From the NCBI GenBank assembly GCA_958296445.1, contig OY282565.1, positions 496,001 to 560,000 on the forward strand: a DNA stretch of 64,000 bases, given 5' to 3'. Made by a program: the position numbers and the translations under genes. The first letter of the stretch is position 1; each line of letters starts with the position of its first letter. Below are positions 42,523 through 51,830 of this stretch, piece after piece. This stretch comes from an uncultured Dehalococcoidia bacterium. GTDB lineage: Bacteria; Chloroflexota; Dehalococcoidia; Lucifugimonadales; UBA3495. The notes beneath the pieces were generated by a model. The model did no database searches. It saw nothing but the letters and a program-made list of their open reading frames with translations, and was not told where the DNA came from.

Positions 42523-44208
42523 ATGACTTTGACCAAGCCCGCCCGCGCCAAGCACCGCAGCGCCGAAATCACCCACGACCCCCAGCGAGCGCCGGCCCGC
42601 GCTATGCTGATGGCTATGGGCATCACCCAGCAGGATATGGAAAAGCCCTTCGTCGCCATCGCCAACCTAGCCAGCGACGTCACCCCCTGCAACGTCCACC
42701 TCGACCGCTTCGCCCAAGGCGTCAAGGAAGGCATCCGCGCCGCCGACGGCGTGCCGTTCCAGTTCGGCACCATCACCGTCAGCGACGGCATATCAATGGG
42801 AACCGAAGGGATGAAAACCTCGCTGGTCAGCCGCGAAGTCATCGCCGACTCCATCGAACTGGTCACTTTCGGCGAGCGGATGGACGGCCTAGTCACCATC
42901 GCCGGCTGCGACAAGAATATGCCCGGCTGTATGATGGCTATCGCCCGGCTCAACGTTCCCGCCATATTTATGTATGGCGGCTCCATTATGCCCGGCCAGC
43001 ATAACGGGCGGGACGTGAACATTCAGGACGTGTTCGAGGCCGTGGGCGCCTACGCCAAAGGCGACGTCACCTACGAAGAGCTGAAAGAACTGGAGTGCGT
43101 CGCCTGCCCCGGCGAGGGATCCTGCGCCGGCCTGTTCACCGCCAACACGATGTCCACCGCCATCGAAGTAATGGGTATGTCGCTACCCGGCGACGCCTCC
43201 ATTCCGGCCATTGACCCCCGCAAGCTGGGCGAGGCCCGCGACGCCGGCCGCACCCTGATGCGCTTGCTGGAAGCAGACGTGCGCCCCCGCGACATTATGA
43301 CCAAGCAAGCCTTTGAGAACGCCATCACCGTCGCCGTGGCAATGGGCGGCTCCACCAACATAGTGCTGCACCTGCTGGCTATCGCCCGCGAAGCCGAAGT
43401 GCCGCTGAGTATTGATGACTTTGAGCGCATCAGCCAGAACACGCCCTACATCGCCGATATGAAGCCGGCCGGCCGCTACGTGATGGCCGACCTGTCGCGC
43501 TACGGCGGCATCGCCTTGGTGATGAAGCGGCTGCTCCAGGCCGGCCTGCTCCACGGCGACGCTATGACGGTAACGGGCCGCACCCTGGCCCAGAACCTAG
43601 AGGGCATCAGCGTAATCGAAGATCAGCCGGTGATCACCCAGGTAGACACGCCGCGCAGTCCCACCGGCGGGCTGGCTATCCTGCGGGGCAACCTAGCCCC
43701 GGATGGCGCGGTCATCAAGGTGGCCGGCCACCAAGAGCGGGTCTACCGCGGCCCGGCGCGGGTATTCGACCAAGAACCCGCCGCCTTCCGCGCCATCCAG
43801 CGGGGCGAAATCAAGGCCGGCGACATCGTAATCATCCGCTACGAGGGCCCCAAAGGCGGCCCCGGAATGCAGGAAATGCTGGCGGTCACCGCCGCCATCG
43901 TCGGCCAGGGGTTGGGCGACGACGTGGCCCTAGTCACCGACGGCCGCTTTTCCGGCGCCAGCCACGGCCCGATGGTGGGCCACGTTGCCCCCGAAGCGGC
44001 GGTGGGCGGCCCCATCGCGCTGCTGCGGGAAGGCGACGAAATCACCCTAGACATCCCGGCCCGCCAGCTAAACGTCCGGCTCACCGAAGAAGAGCTAACC
44101 GACCGCCGCGCCGCCTGGCAGCCCCTGCCCCCCAACTACGCCACCGGCGCCCTAGCCAAGTACGCCAAGCTCGCGTCATCGGCGTCGGAAGGCGCCGTGA
44201 CCCGGTAG
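42523..44208 (+). CDS. ilvD: Dihydroxy-acid dehydratase
   Basis: A 561-residue IlvD/Edd-family dehydratase for valine, isoleucine and leucine synthesis (2,3-dihydroxy acid to 2-keto acid). The iron-sulfur cysteines are in '[10 protein letters not shown]', '[11 protein letters not shown]' and '[16 protein letters not shown]'; '[20 protein letters not shown]' near residue 468 is the C-terminal signature. I choose the ATG at 42523 because the upstream in-frame extension runs through a TCAGGATTTTCAGGA repeat, whose end (GGTCAGG) serves as ribosome site. Confidence 0.96.
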   Translation: MTLTKPARAKHRSAEITHDPQRAPARAMLMAMGITQQDMEKPFVAIANLASDVTPCNVHLDRFAQGVKEGIRAADGVPFQFGTITVSDGISMGTEGMKTSLVSREVIADSIELVTFGERMDGLVTIAGCDKNMPGCMMAIARLNVPAIFMYGGSIMPGQHNGRDVNIQDVFEAVGAYAKGDVTYEELKELECVACPGEGSCAGLFTANTMSTAIEVMGMSLPGDASIPAIDPRKLGEARDAGRTLMRLLEADVRPRDIMTKQAFENAITVAVAMGGSTNIVLHLLAIAREAEVPLSIDDFERISQNTPYIADMKPAGRYVMADLSRYGGIALVMKRLLQAGLLHGDAMTVTGRTLAQNLEGISVIEDQPVITQVDTPRSPTGGLAILRGNLAPDGAVIKVAGHQERVYRGPARVFDQEPAAFRAIQRGEIKAGDIVIIRYEGPKGGPGMQEMLAVTAAIVGQGLGDDVALVTDGRFSGASHGPMVGHVAPEAAVGGPIALLREGDEITLDIPARQLNVRLTEEELTDRRAAWQPLPPNYATGALAKYAKLASSASEGAVTR

Positions 44209-44315
44209 GGGCAGGCCGCCCGGTCGCGTTCCAACGCTGGGAGCCGCCACCCGCAACCGCGCAGCTCCCAGCCCGGACAAAACAGGAAACAAAGCCGCCA
44301 AGTCGAGAATCGGCT

Positions 44316-44645
44316 ATGATGCAGAAAACTTTAACCCAAGAATACTTGGGCCGGATAACGGAAATCGTTGGGCAGGCCCTCCGGGAGCGGTTCGCGAGCG
44401 AATTTGTGTTCGACCCCATCGAGGTCATGCCGGAGATCGATGAATATGGAGACGAATACCTCCATGTCCTCGTCGTCTTTGACGGGGACCAAACCAGGCT
44501 CGACCCGGTTTGGACGGTTTCAATGCCTCGCCTCATCCAGCCGCAATTGGATGAGGCCTACGTACATCACTTTCTCACCATCTCATACATCGAGAAATCC
44601 GAATGGAAGATTATGGGGCCAAGATTTTTGCGTGGACGCTCTTGA
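44316..44645 (+). CDS. Hypothetical protein upstream of HEPN fragment
   Basis: A 109-residue acidic protein, not recognised. 'EVMPEIDEYGDEYLHVLVVF' followed by 'DGDQTRLDPVWTVSM' suggests a small alpha/beta domain. It overlaps the GTG of the HEPN-like fragment by 14 bases, a two-gene arrangement typical of toxin-antitoxin pairs. It is at the left edge of an AT-richer islet between ilvD and the malic enzyme gene. Confidence 0.6.
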   Translation: MMQKTLTQEYLGRITEIVGQALRERFASEFVFDPIEVMPEIDEYGDEYLHVLVVFDGDQTRLDPVWTVSMPRLIQPQLDEAYVHHFLTISYIEKSEWKIMGPRFLRGRS

Positions 44646-44802
44646 TTTCATCGCCACAGCCAAACGCCTGGCGGAACAGCCCAGACGGGGCAGACCACGG
44701 GAAACCGACCTCCGGCGGGCGGTCAGCACGGCCTACTATGCCCTGTTCCACTGCTTGGCGGAATGGTATCATAGACTGATACTATGGTATCTTAAAGACT
44801 AG
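44632..44802 (+). pseudogene. Truncated HEPN-domain protein
   Basis: From GTG at 44632 the frame gives 56 residues: 'ALDFIATAKRLAEQPRRGRP' then 'RETDLRRAVSTAYYALFHCL'. This is the N-terminal helix pair of a common HEPN family ('LRRAVSTAYYALFH'), normally about 130-160 residues. The frame stops after 'ILWYLKD', before the R-x4-6-H motif, so it is probably a broken gene. Confidence 0.55.
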
Positions 44803-44832
44803 GGCTCCTCATTGGAAGAGTAAGGTGAGAAC

Positions 44833-45909
44833 ATGACGACAGAATCAGAAGAAACTATCGAGCAAATTGAGTCTGAGGAAGAAGACATTGACGCAGGAAC
44901 TCCCGTTTATCAAATCCGGTCATACCCGTCCGACCCGGATTTGGAAACTCTGCATTTAAGGTGGAGGAGAGGAGACATCATCATCCCGGAATTCCAGCGG
45001 GGGTTCGTGTGGAAGCCAGCCCAAGCCAGTAAGCTGATTGAGTCGTTCCTGATGGGCTTGCCGGTTCCAGGCATCTTTGTGTTTGTCCAAGGCCAAGGTC
45101 GAGGCTGGCAAGAAGCCAACCCTAGCCAACTGGTTATTGACGGACAGCAACGGCTGCGTAGCTTGTTTGGATTTTTCGAGAACGAATTGCCTCCAGAGGG
45201 AAAGCCCTTCCGTTTAACTGGAGTGGATAAACACTGGCAAAACAAGAATTTCAATGACTTGGAACATTGGGAGCAGAGAATGTTGCTCACTTCCGTGTTG
45301 CGAGTTGTCAATATCGAACAACGGGAACCCCAAAACGACCATTCATGCATTTATCAGATTTTTGAGCGGCTGAACACAGGCGGGACAGCACTAACCCCCC
45401 AAGAGATACGGAACAGTTCATACCATGGGCCATTCAACAATATGCTAATGGAAGCGAACAAAAATTCAGCTTGGAGAAGCATTTTCGGCACCCCAAATCC
45501 AGATTCACGGATGCGAGACGTCGAGTTGATTGCGCGATTCTTGGCTCTCTACGAAAGTTCTGATGGCTATTCAGAGCCAATGAAGAAATTCATTAGCGAC
45601 TACATGGGAAAGCACCAATGGGATTCTAATTCTGGAGATGCCCAGCACATCTTCCTAGATTGTGTGCGCCGCGTATCGGATTGTCTGGGCGAGCGTCCGT
45701 TTCACGTCCGGCGTGGGATCAATGTGGCCGTATACGATTCGGTGATGGTGGCTTTCGGGAAGTCAAAAACAACTCCACACGACATTAAAGAACGCTACGC
45801 AAAGCTCAAGGATTGTCTCGATTTCATTAATGCAACGACATCCGGGACTACTGCGGTTGCTACCGTGAAAACCCGATTGCAACTGGCGGAAAGGATGCTT
45901 TTTGAGTAA
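44833..45909 (+). CDS. DUF262 (ParB/GmrS-like) protein, second module
   Basis: A 358-residue DUF262 protein: 'IIPEFQRGFVWKPAQASKLI' near residue 51, 'LVIDGQQRLRSLFGFFEN' near 98, and 'IFERLNTGGTALTPQEIRNS' near 175. As in the first module, no C-terminal HNH (DUF1524) domain is visible. Its stop overlaps the ATG of the HEPN-like gene (TAATG at 45907-45911), so translation is coupled. It differs considerably from the protein at 2738, so the two modules are not a recent duplication. AT-rich codons suggest transfer. Confidence 0.9.
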   Translation: MTTESEETIEQIESEEEDIDAGTPVYQIRSYPSDPDLETLHLRWRRGDIIIPEFQRGFVWKPAQASKLIESFLMGLPVPGIFVFVQGQGRGWQEANPSQLVIDGQQRLRSLFGFFENELPPEGKPFRLTGVDKHWQNKNFNDLEHWEQRMLLTSVLRVVNIEQREPQNDHSCIYQIFERLNTGGTALTPQEIRNSSYHGPFNNMLMEANKNSAWRSIFGTPNPDSRMRDVELIARFLALYESSDGYSEPMKKFISDYMGKHQWDSNSGDAQHIFLDCVRRVSDCLGERPFHVRRGINVAVYDSVMVAFGKSKTTPHDIKERYAKLKDCLDFINATTSGTTAVATVKTRLQLAERMLFE

Positions 45910-46400
45910 TGGTACAAAACGAATACGTGACCAGACGGTGTTCCGAAATCGAGGAAATGCTTCGGTACGCTTCAGAAAAATCGAGAAACGATGCTGATTT
46001 AGGCGGGCATCTGGCCGGGTATATCAGTGTCTTAATTTCCGGCGTAGTTGAAGATTGTATTGAGCATTTAGTTATCGAAAGGGCTCGTATATCAAATGAC
46101 TCAGAACTGCAAGAATTTGTTAAATCTTCAATCGCTCGACAGTTCAGAAATCCAAAGTCCGAAGACATCGCAAATCTCTTGAGTGGATTCAGCGGTACTT
46201 ACAGAAGTTTGTATAATAATTCTGTTGAGCAAGAGAGTAAGGAGGCGTTGGGTAGCATTATAACCAATCGAATGGCGTTGGCGCATCGCGGCGAGCCACA
46301 ATCAAATTTTACTATCGGGGATGTTCATCGGTATTTCGATCTGATAGTCAAAATTCTGGAAGTTGTGGAAAGCATACTGCTTCCATTAAACAGCCCCTAA
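45909..46400 (+). CDS. HEPN-like protein, partner of DUF262
   Basis: A 163-residue helical protein with 'NRMALAHRGEPQSNFTIGDV' near residue 120. R-M-A-L-A-H is an R-x4-H HEPN RNase motif, and the context matches MAE_28990/RiboL-PSP-type HEPN proteins ('RN.iAHG...it..d'). It is translationally coupled to the DUF262 gene. The lowest GC content of this region is here. Probable RNA-cleaving effector; inferred. Confidence 0.72.
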   Translation: MVQNEYVTRRCSEIEEMLRYASEKSRNDADLGGHLAGYISVLISGVVEDCIEHLVIERARISNDSELQEFVKSSIARQFRNPKSEDIANLLSGFSGTYRSLYNNSVEQESKEALGSIITNRMALAHRGEPQSNFTIGDVHRYFDLIVKILEVVESILLPLNSP

Positions 46401-46475
46401 CTATCATCGGTTGAAGTAGCCAATTTTTGTTAATGGGCGCAACCCAACCTCAACCACGTCAGGAGTGTGCATACC

Positions 46476-47642
46476 ATGACAACGGATTACGGAACGGAGG
46501 CCATCCGGCGGCACCGGGAAAGCCGCGGCAAAGTCAGCGTCACTTCCAAGATGACGGTGGAAACGCTGGAAGACCTGTCCATCGCCTACACCCCTGGCGT
46601 GGCCTCGGTGTGCATGGCGATTCACGCCGACCGCACCGAATCGTACAACCTCACCAACCGGGGCAACACCATCGCCGTGGTCACCGACGGCTCCGCCGTC
46701 CTCGGCCTCGGCAACATCGGCGCCGAAGCCGCCATGCCCGTGATGGAAGGCAAATCCATCCTGTTCAAGACCCTGGCCGACGTGGACGCCTACCCCATTT
46801 GCGTCGCATCCCAAGATAACGACATAATCATTCAGACCGTCCGCGCCATCGCCCCCAGCTTAGGCGGCGTCAACCTTGAGGACATCGCCGCTCCCCGCTG
46901 CTTTGAGATCGAAGACGCCCTGCAAGACTTGGGCATCCCCGTCTTTCACGACGACCAGCACGGCACCGCCATCGCCGTCTTGGCCGCAGTCATCAACGCC
47001 CTTAGCGTCACCGGACGCGACATCGAGGATTCGTCCTTCGTGTTCGCCGGGGCCGGGGCCGGCGGCATCGCCTCGGCCAAGCTACTACTGGACTACGGCG
47101 CAACCAACATCGTGCTGGTGGACAGCGTCGGCATCATCCACCGGGGCCGCGCCGACCTTACTCCGGTAAAGTCCGCTATGCTGGAAACCACCAACCCGGA
47201 GAACCGCACCGGCGGCATCGCCGAAGCCCTGCGCGGCGCCGACGTGTTCATCGGCCTAGCCGTGGCCGATATGGTCACGCCGCAGATGGTGTCCTCTATG
47301 GCCCAAAACGCCATCGTTTTCGCTATGGCCAACCCGGTGCCGGAAATAATGCCCGACCTCGCCGCCGCGGCCGGCGCCGCAGTAGTGGGAACGGGCCGCA
47401 GCGACTTTCCCAACCAGATAAACAACAGCCTAGTTTTCCCCGGCGTGTTCCGCGGCGCCCTGGACGCCAAAGCCCCCCGCATCACCACCAATATGAAACT
47501 GGCGGCCAGCGAAGCCCTCGCCGCACTGATACCCGAACCCACGGCGGAGCGGGTCATCCCGTGGTCGCTGGACCGCGCCGTAGCCCAAGCCGTGGCCCAA
47601 GCCACTGCCGACTCTTGGGCCATCGAATCTGGGCAGGTCTAG
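46476..47642 (+). CDS. NAD(P)-dependent malic enzyme
   Basis: A 388-residue short-form malic enzyme (malate to pyruvate plus CO2). The N-terminal '[11 protein letters not shown]' has the catalytic tyrosine, '[20 protein letters not shown]' near residue 157 provides metal-binding aspartates, and '[20 protein letters not shown]' near 190 is the nucleotide-binding loop. The ATG at 46476 lies 10 bases after AGGAG; the earlier GTG is too close to that site. It is followed four bases later by tldD. Confidence 0.95.
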   Translation: MTTDYGTEAIRRHRESRGKVSVTSKMTVETLEDLSIAYTPGVASVCMAIHADRTESYNLTNRGNTIAVVTDGSAVLGLGNIGAEAAMPVMEGKSILFKTLADVDAYPICVASQDNDIIIQTVRAIAPSLGGVNLEDIAAPRCFEIEDALQDLGIPVFHDDQHGTAIAVLAAVINALSVTGRDIEDSSFVFAGAGAGGIASAKLLLDYGATNIVLVDSVGIIHRGRADLTPVKSAMLETTNPENRTGGIAEALRGADVFIGLAVADMVTPQMVSSMAQNAIVFAMANPVPEIMPDLAAAAGAAVVGTGRSDFPNQINNSLVFPGVFRGALDAKAPRITTNMKLAASEALAALIPEPTAERVIPWSLDRAVAQAVAQATADSWAIESGQV

Positions 47643-47646
47643 CCCT

Positions 47647-49233
47647 ATGCCGCCGCGAATCAGCGCCGAAACGCTGGACACGCTACGACCCGGCCTGCGA
47701 TCCCTCATCGCGGAGCGGGCCAAGCGGTTGCCGGGCCTGCGCTACTGCGACCTTCGCATCGAGGTGCGCGAGGAAAAGGGCGCGGTGGCGGAAAACGGCG
47801 CCCCCAAGGCCGGGAGCGAAGATTATTCCTTCGATTTCGGCATCCGCGCCATTTCCGGCGCATCCGGCGGCGGCCCGCAACGGGCCAGCGCGGCCGGCTA
47901 CTACGGGCGCGTGCTGGGCCAGTCCGATGCCGCCAATATCGAGGCCGTGGTATGGGAAGGGCTGGAGCAGGCCCACCGGCGGGCGCAGGCCAGCGCCGCC
48001 CAAAAGGAAGGGATGCGCCAGCGATACCCCCTGCTGGGCGGTTCGTTAAGCGACTCGGAACTGGCCCCGGTTCCGCCCGCCGTGGACACCGTTTCCGCCG
48101 CCTACGCCATAGACCCCCGCAGCGTGCCGCTGGACGCCGTTATACGAATGGCCGTGGACGGCTGCCGCGCCTTGCAGGATACCCGGGGCCAGGTAGTCTA
48201 CTGCGCCGCATCGGCCAGTGCCCAACTGCTGCGGGAGCTTTTCATCAGCTCCGACGGGGCCGACATTGACCAGACCTTTGCCCAGACCGAGGGTTTCGCC
48301 ATCGCCGTCTGCTCCGGGGAGCATGGCAACTTCGAGCTGTACGATTTCACCGGCCACCAGCGCGGCTGGGAGATTCTGGCCGACGACTACGATAACGGCC
48401 CCATCAAGCTGCCCAACTTCGTGGACTTCTGCGGCCAACTGTCGGCGGATGCGCGGGAGGCCGCCGCCGCGCCCCCGCTCAAACCGCCGGAGCGCGATGT
48501 GGTGGTGGTAACCAATCCCCATTTCAACACGCTGCTGGTTCACGAAGTGGTGGGGCATCCCTCAGAGCTTGACCGGGCCCTAAAGTACGAAACGGGCTAC
48601 GCCGGCCGCTCCTGGTTCCTGAAAGACCTGCGCGACCATCAGTTGGGCCAGCAGATAGCGTCGCCCTTAGTGTCGGCCTTCTCCGACCCGCTGATGGAGG
48701 GCTACGGCTCTTTCCGGTATGACCACGAAGGCACCCCGGCCCGCCGGGCCTACATCATCCGCGACGGCGTACTGGAGGAATTTCTCAACAACCGCCAGAC
48801 CGCCGCCATTATGGGCGTGTCCCCCAACGGCTCGGCCCGGGCCACCGAAGCCCAGCTTGTGCCGCTGATTCGTATGACCAACACCGTTTTCGCCCCCGGC
48901 GACCGCAACCCTCAAGACATCATCGCCGAGGTTGACCGCGGTTACTACATTGAAGGACACCGCACCCCGTCCATCGCCGAATCCCGCGAAAACTTCCGCA
49001 TCACCGCCGTCAAGGTCTACGAAATCGAGAACGGACAGCTAGGGCGGCTCTATCGCGACGGCGGCATAACCGCCGACAGCCGCGATTACTTCCGCTCCAT
49101 AGACGCCGTAGGCAACGACCTGCGCGTCAACCCCATCCCCAACTGCGGCAAAGGCCAGCCAATGCAGGCCAAACGAATGAGCAACGGCGGCCCCACAATG
49201 CGCGGCACAGCCCGACTCACCGGCCCGGGCTAA
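47647..49233 (+). CDS. tldD: TldD-family metalloprotease subunit
   Basis: A 528-residue TldD protein. The zinc motif HEVVGH is near residue 299, embedded in 'FNTLLVHEVVGHPSELDRAL'; 'GYGSFRYDHEGTPA' and 'AFSDPLMEGYGSF' follow. TldD and TldE form a heterodimer that degrades unfolded peptides and matures microcins or similar peptides. The insert of about 30 residues around 'LKPPERDVVV' is family-typical. TldE lies 0.86 kb downstream, separated by two unrelated genes. It begins four bases after the malic enzyme stop. Confidence 0.94.
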   Translation: MPPRISAETLDTLRPGLRSLIAERAKRLPGLRYCDLRIEVREEKGAVAENGAPKAGSEDYSFDFGIRAISGASGGGPQRASAAGYYGRVLGQSDAANIEAVVWEGLEQAHRRAQASAAQKEGMRQRYPLLGGSLSDSELAPVPPAVDTVSAAYAIDPRSVPLDAVIRMAVDGCRALQDTRGQVVYCAASASAQLLRELFISSDGADIDQTFAQTEGFAIAVCSGEHGNFELYDFTGHQRGWEILADDYDNGPIKLPNFVDFCGQLSADAREAAAAPPLKPPERDVVVVTNPHFNTLLVHEVVGHPSELDRALKYETGYAGRSWFLKDLRDHQLGQQIASPLVSAFSDPLMEGYGSFRYDHEGTPARRAYIIRDGVLEEFLNNRQTAAIMGVSPNGSARATEAQLVPLIRMTNTVFAPGDRNPQDIIAEVDRGYYIEGHRTPSIAESRENFRITAVKVYEIENGQLGRLYRDGGITADSRDYFRSIDAVGNDLRVNPIPNCGKGQPMQAKRMSNGGPTMRGTARLTGPG

Positions 49234-49302
49234 ACCGGGAAATGAGCCTTTGGCGCAACAACGCGCCACAAGGGAAACCAAGTCACTCCTCAGGATAAGC
49301 AA

Positions 49303-49659
49303 ATGGGAACGTTTTCAGTCCCTATCGAAATCGGCAACCCCGACGGAACTCGCTACGAATCCGTGAACGCGATGGTAGACACCGGGGCCAGCTACACAGT
49401 GATTCCGGCTACGCTTTTGCAAGAACTGAGAGTGCCGGCGCATGACCGGGTAGCGTTCATTATGGCCGACGGCAGCCAAATCCTGCGGGACGTTGGCCGT
49501 ACCTGGATTAGGGTCGGCGAAAAATCGGAAATCACTCTGGTTGTCTTTGGCAACGATGACGCCGAAGCGTTGTTGGGGGCCTACGCTTTGCAGGGGCTGT
49601 TGCTGGCAGTAGATACACCCAACGAGCAGCTCGTTCCTGTGCCGGGCTTGCTGAAGTAG
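49303..49659 (+). CDS. Retropepsin-like (clan AA) aspartic protease
   Basis: A 118-residue protein with the aspartyl-protease active-site motif 'AMVDTGASYTVIPATLL' (DTGA near residue 27), 'VAFIMADGSQ' (flap region) and 'LLGAYALQGLLLAVD' near residue 88, which matches the hydrophobic-hydrophobic-Gly motif. The size fits a single-domain retropepsin that works as a homodimer. CAGGA precedes the ATG. It sits between tldD and tldE, followed by the PaREP1-like gene after 62 bases. Confidence 0.85.
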   Translation: MGTFSVPIEIGNPDGTRYESVNAMVDTGASYTVIPATLLQELRVPAHDRVAFIMADGSQILRDVGRTWIRVGEKSEITLVVFGNDDAEALLGAYALQGLLLAVDTPNEQLVPVPGLLK

Positions 49660-49721
49660 CCGAATATCCGCCACATTCGGCCCTTCATTCCCCAAATGTA
49701 TGAATCACAAGAGCAACGCTT

Positions 49722-50087
49722 ATGAACCGGCATAATGATTACCTGAATGCCAGCGACGGCTTTATGAGAAAAGCCTACGAGTACCTAGAGCAGGGAGATC
49801 TAGTTCAGGCTTCGGAAAAAGGCTGGGGCGCCGCCGCGCTGATGGTAAAAGCTGTCGCAGAGCAACGAGGCTGGGCCCATAACGGCCACGCCCAGCTATA
49901 TCAGGCAGTAGGTTCGCTGATGCGGGAAACCGGGGACAGGCAATTACTCAATCTCTTTCACGTCGCCGGGAGCCTACATATCAACTTCTACGAAAACTGG
50001 CATCCCGTCGAGATGGTGACGTCGGGAATCCAAGACGTGCAGCTCTTTGTGGAGAAGTTGCGTTTCATATCGGAACAAAACCAGTGA
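49722..50087 (+). CDS. PaREP1-like protein between tldD and tldE
   Basis: A 121-residue helical protein: 'FMRKAYEYLEQGDLVQASEK' then 'GWGAAALMVKAVAEQRGW' and 'AGSLHINFYENW' near residue 88. It is the best match in the window to the PaREP1 consensus and clearly homologous to the protein at 32248 (shared QASEKGWGAA). It starts with ATG after CAACGCTT and ends six bases before tldE, so it is probably in the tld operon. Molecular function unknown. Confidence 0.8.
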   Translation: MNRHNDYLNASDGFMRKAYEYLEQGDLVQASEKGWGAAALMVKAVAEQRGWAHNGHAQLYQAVGSLMRETGDRQLLNLFHVAGSLHINFYENWHPVEMVTSGIQDVQLFVEKLRFISEQNQ

Positions 50088-50093
50088 AAAGGT

Positions 50094-51758
50094 ATGACCG
50101 GAATGCTTTCTCTTGACCGGCTACGCGCCGCCATTAGCGAGGCCCTGGAGTACGTGTCAACCCAGCCCGACGTGGAAGCGGCGGAGGTGTTCGCCTCGGC
50201 GGACGCCAACCTCACCGTGCGGCTCAACTACACCTCGCACATCCCCAGCAACGGCGTGGAGGAACCCAAGTCCACCGAATCCTTCGGCTTGGGGCTGCGG
50301 GTAGTTTTCCGCCCCGGCACAGACGCCCCGGGGAACGGCGGGCGGCGCACCGGCTTCGGCAGCGAACCCAACGACCTTTCGCCCGCGGGCGTACAGCGGG
50401 CACTGGACAAGGCCCGCGCCGGGGCCGTCGCCGACCCGGAGTTTATATCGCTGCCCCAACCCGACGATATAATCCCGCCCCCCAATCCCCCATCGGCCCC
50501 GCCCGGCGGCAGCTACGACCCGGCCATAATGGACGTGAACAGCGAGCAACTGGTGGATACCGGCTGGCGTATGATGGACCGGGCGCTGGACGCTTTCGGT
50601 TCGGCGGAGGATCTGCTGGCCCTGGCCGGACAGCCCGATCGCATCCCTGATTTGGGGCTGATTCTGGGCGGCGACGTGGTGCTGCTCCAGTCGCGGATGG
50701 CGGTAGCCTCCACCCACCTGCCTCAAGTGCAGAGCGAGCAGAACACGCTGCTAATGGCCTTTGCCACCGCGATGGTGGAGCGGCAAAACGGCAAGGGCAG
50801 CGGCTGGTCGGTGAACGGACGGCTGGCCGGCTTCGACGGCCAGGCCGCCGCCGAAGCCGCCCGCAACGCCGTGGCCGCCGCCGGGCTGGAATACGGCGGC
50901 GGACGCCGCGCCCCCACCGGCGCCTATCGCGTAATCCTCGGGCCGCAGCCCGTGGCCGAAATCCTAGAGTGGATTATAATGCCCGGCCTCCACGTGGAAA
51001 TGTTCTACGCCGGCGCCTCCCCATTCCTGGGCCGGTTGGGGCGCGACATCGCCTCCCCGGAAATCAGCATCTACGACGACGGCCCCCTGCTTGGCCCTGA
51101 ACTAACCCCCGCTCGTCCTGAGCCTGCCGAAGGGCCGCCCGGATCCCGCCTGATCACCGACGAGGGGCTGCCCGCCGGGCGCACCGAGCTGATTCGCCGC
51201 GGCCAGCTAACCGGCCTGCTGTCGGACTATTACAACTACCGGCGCATCCGCCAAGACCCCAACGCCCGCCAAAAGCTGGGCCGCGACCCGTCCGACGCCC
51301 TAGCCGCCATCGCCCCCCGCAACGGCTACCGCCCCGGCAACGGCGGCGGACGCAACTTCGGCAGCCCGCCCTCCACCATCGCCTCCAACCTAGTAGTCGA
51401 AGCCGCCAACGGCCTGCCCAGCGACGAACTGCTGCGCCGGGTCGGCAACGGCATATACATCGGGCGTATCTGGTACACCTACCCGGTCAACGGCATCACC
51501 TCCGGCGACTTCAGCGGCACCGTCATAGCCGACTCATACCTGATAAAAGACGGCCGCCTAGACGCCCCCCTACAGCCCAACACCCTGCGAATGAACGACA
51601 ACGCCCAGCGCGTTCTGAACAACATCATCGCCATCGGCGCCCACCGCCGCCCCACCGTCCGCTGGTCATCAGACCAAGTAACCTGGGCCCCGGAAATAGC
51701 CATAGACGGCTTCGGCCTTGAGGAAATCAGCGAGTATATGGACGGTGTGTACCGCTAG
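50094..51758 (+). CDS. tldE: TldE/PmbA-family subunit
   Basis: A 554-residue TldE protein, longer than the usual 440-450. The N-terminal half matches ('VEAAEVFASADANLTVRLNY'), 'GRRAPTGAYRVILGPQPVAE' near residue 276 and 'NGIYIGRIWYTYPVNGITSG' near 455 are conserved; TldE lacks the HExxxH of TldD. Near residues 341-351 'ARPEPAEGPPG' is encoded by a dispersed-repeat-like segment (CGTCCTGAGCCTGCCGAAGG at 51114-51133), a likely in-frame insertion. It follows the PaREP1-like gene by six bases. Confidence 0.92.
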   Translation: MTGMLSLDRLRAAISEALEYVSTQPDVEAAEVFASADANLTVRLNYTSHIPSNGVEEPKSTESFGLGLRVVFRPGTDAPGNGGRRTGFGSEPNDLSPAGVQRALDKARAGAVADPEFISLPQPDDIIPPPNPPSAPPGGSYDPAIMDVNSEQLVDTGWRMMDRALDAFGSAEDLLALAGQPDRIPDLGLILGGDVVLLQSRMAVASTHLPQVQSEQNTLLMAFATAMVERQNGKGSGWSVNGRLAGFDGQAAAEAARNAVAAAGLEYGGGRRAPTGAYRVILGPQPVAEILEWIIMPGLHVEMFYAGASPFLGRLGRDIASPEISIYDDGPLLGPELTPARPEPAEGPPGSRLITDEGLPAGRTELIRRGQLTGLLSDYYNYRRIRQDPNARQKLGRDPSDALAAIAPRNGYRPGNGGGRNFGSPPSTIASNLVVEAANGLPSDELLRRVGNGIYIGRIWYTYPVNGITSGDFSGTVIADSYLIKDGRLDAPLQPNTLRMNDNAQRVLNNIIAIGAHRRPTVRWSSDQVTWAPEIAIDGFGLEEISEYMDGVYR

Positions 51759-51777
51759 ATTCTGTTGACATTTCCCC

Positions 51778-51803
51778 GTCATTCCCGCTTTCGCGGGAAT
51801 CCA
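51778..51803. repeat. Palindromic repeat upstream of CD-NTase gene
   Basis: GTCATTCCCGCTTTCGCGGG with ATTCCCG/CGGGAAT arms, related to the copies near 6603 and 36818. It marks the left boundary of the AT-richer CD-NTase gene. Confidence 0.75.
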
Positions 51804-51830
51804 GAACTTCCAATGGAGGAGGGTAGCAAA

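Noticed and set aside
39928..44208. ATPase genes for the ABC importer
   Set aside because: After the second permease come a GNAT gene, an LRR gene and ilvD; no Walker A plus ABC signature (LSGGQ) occurs there.
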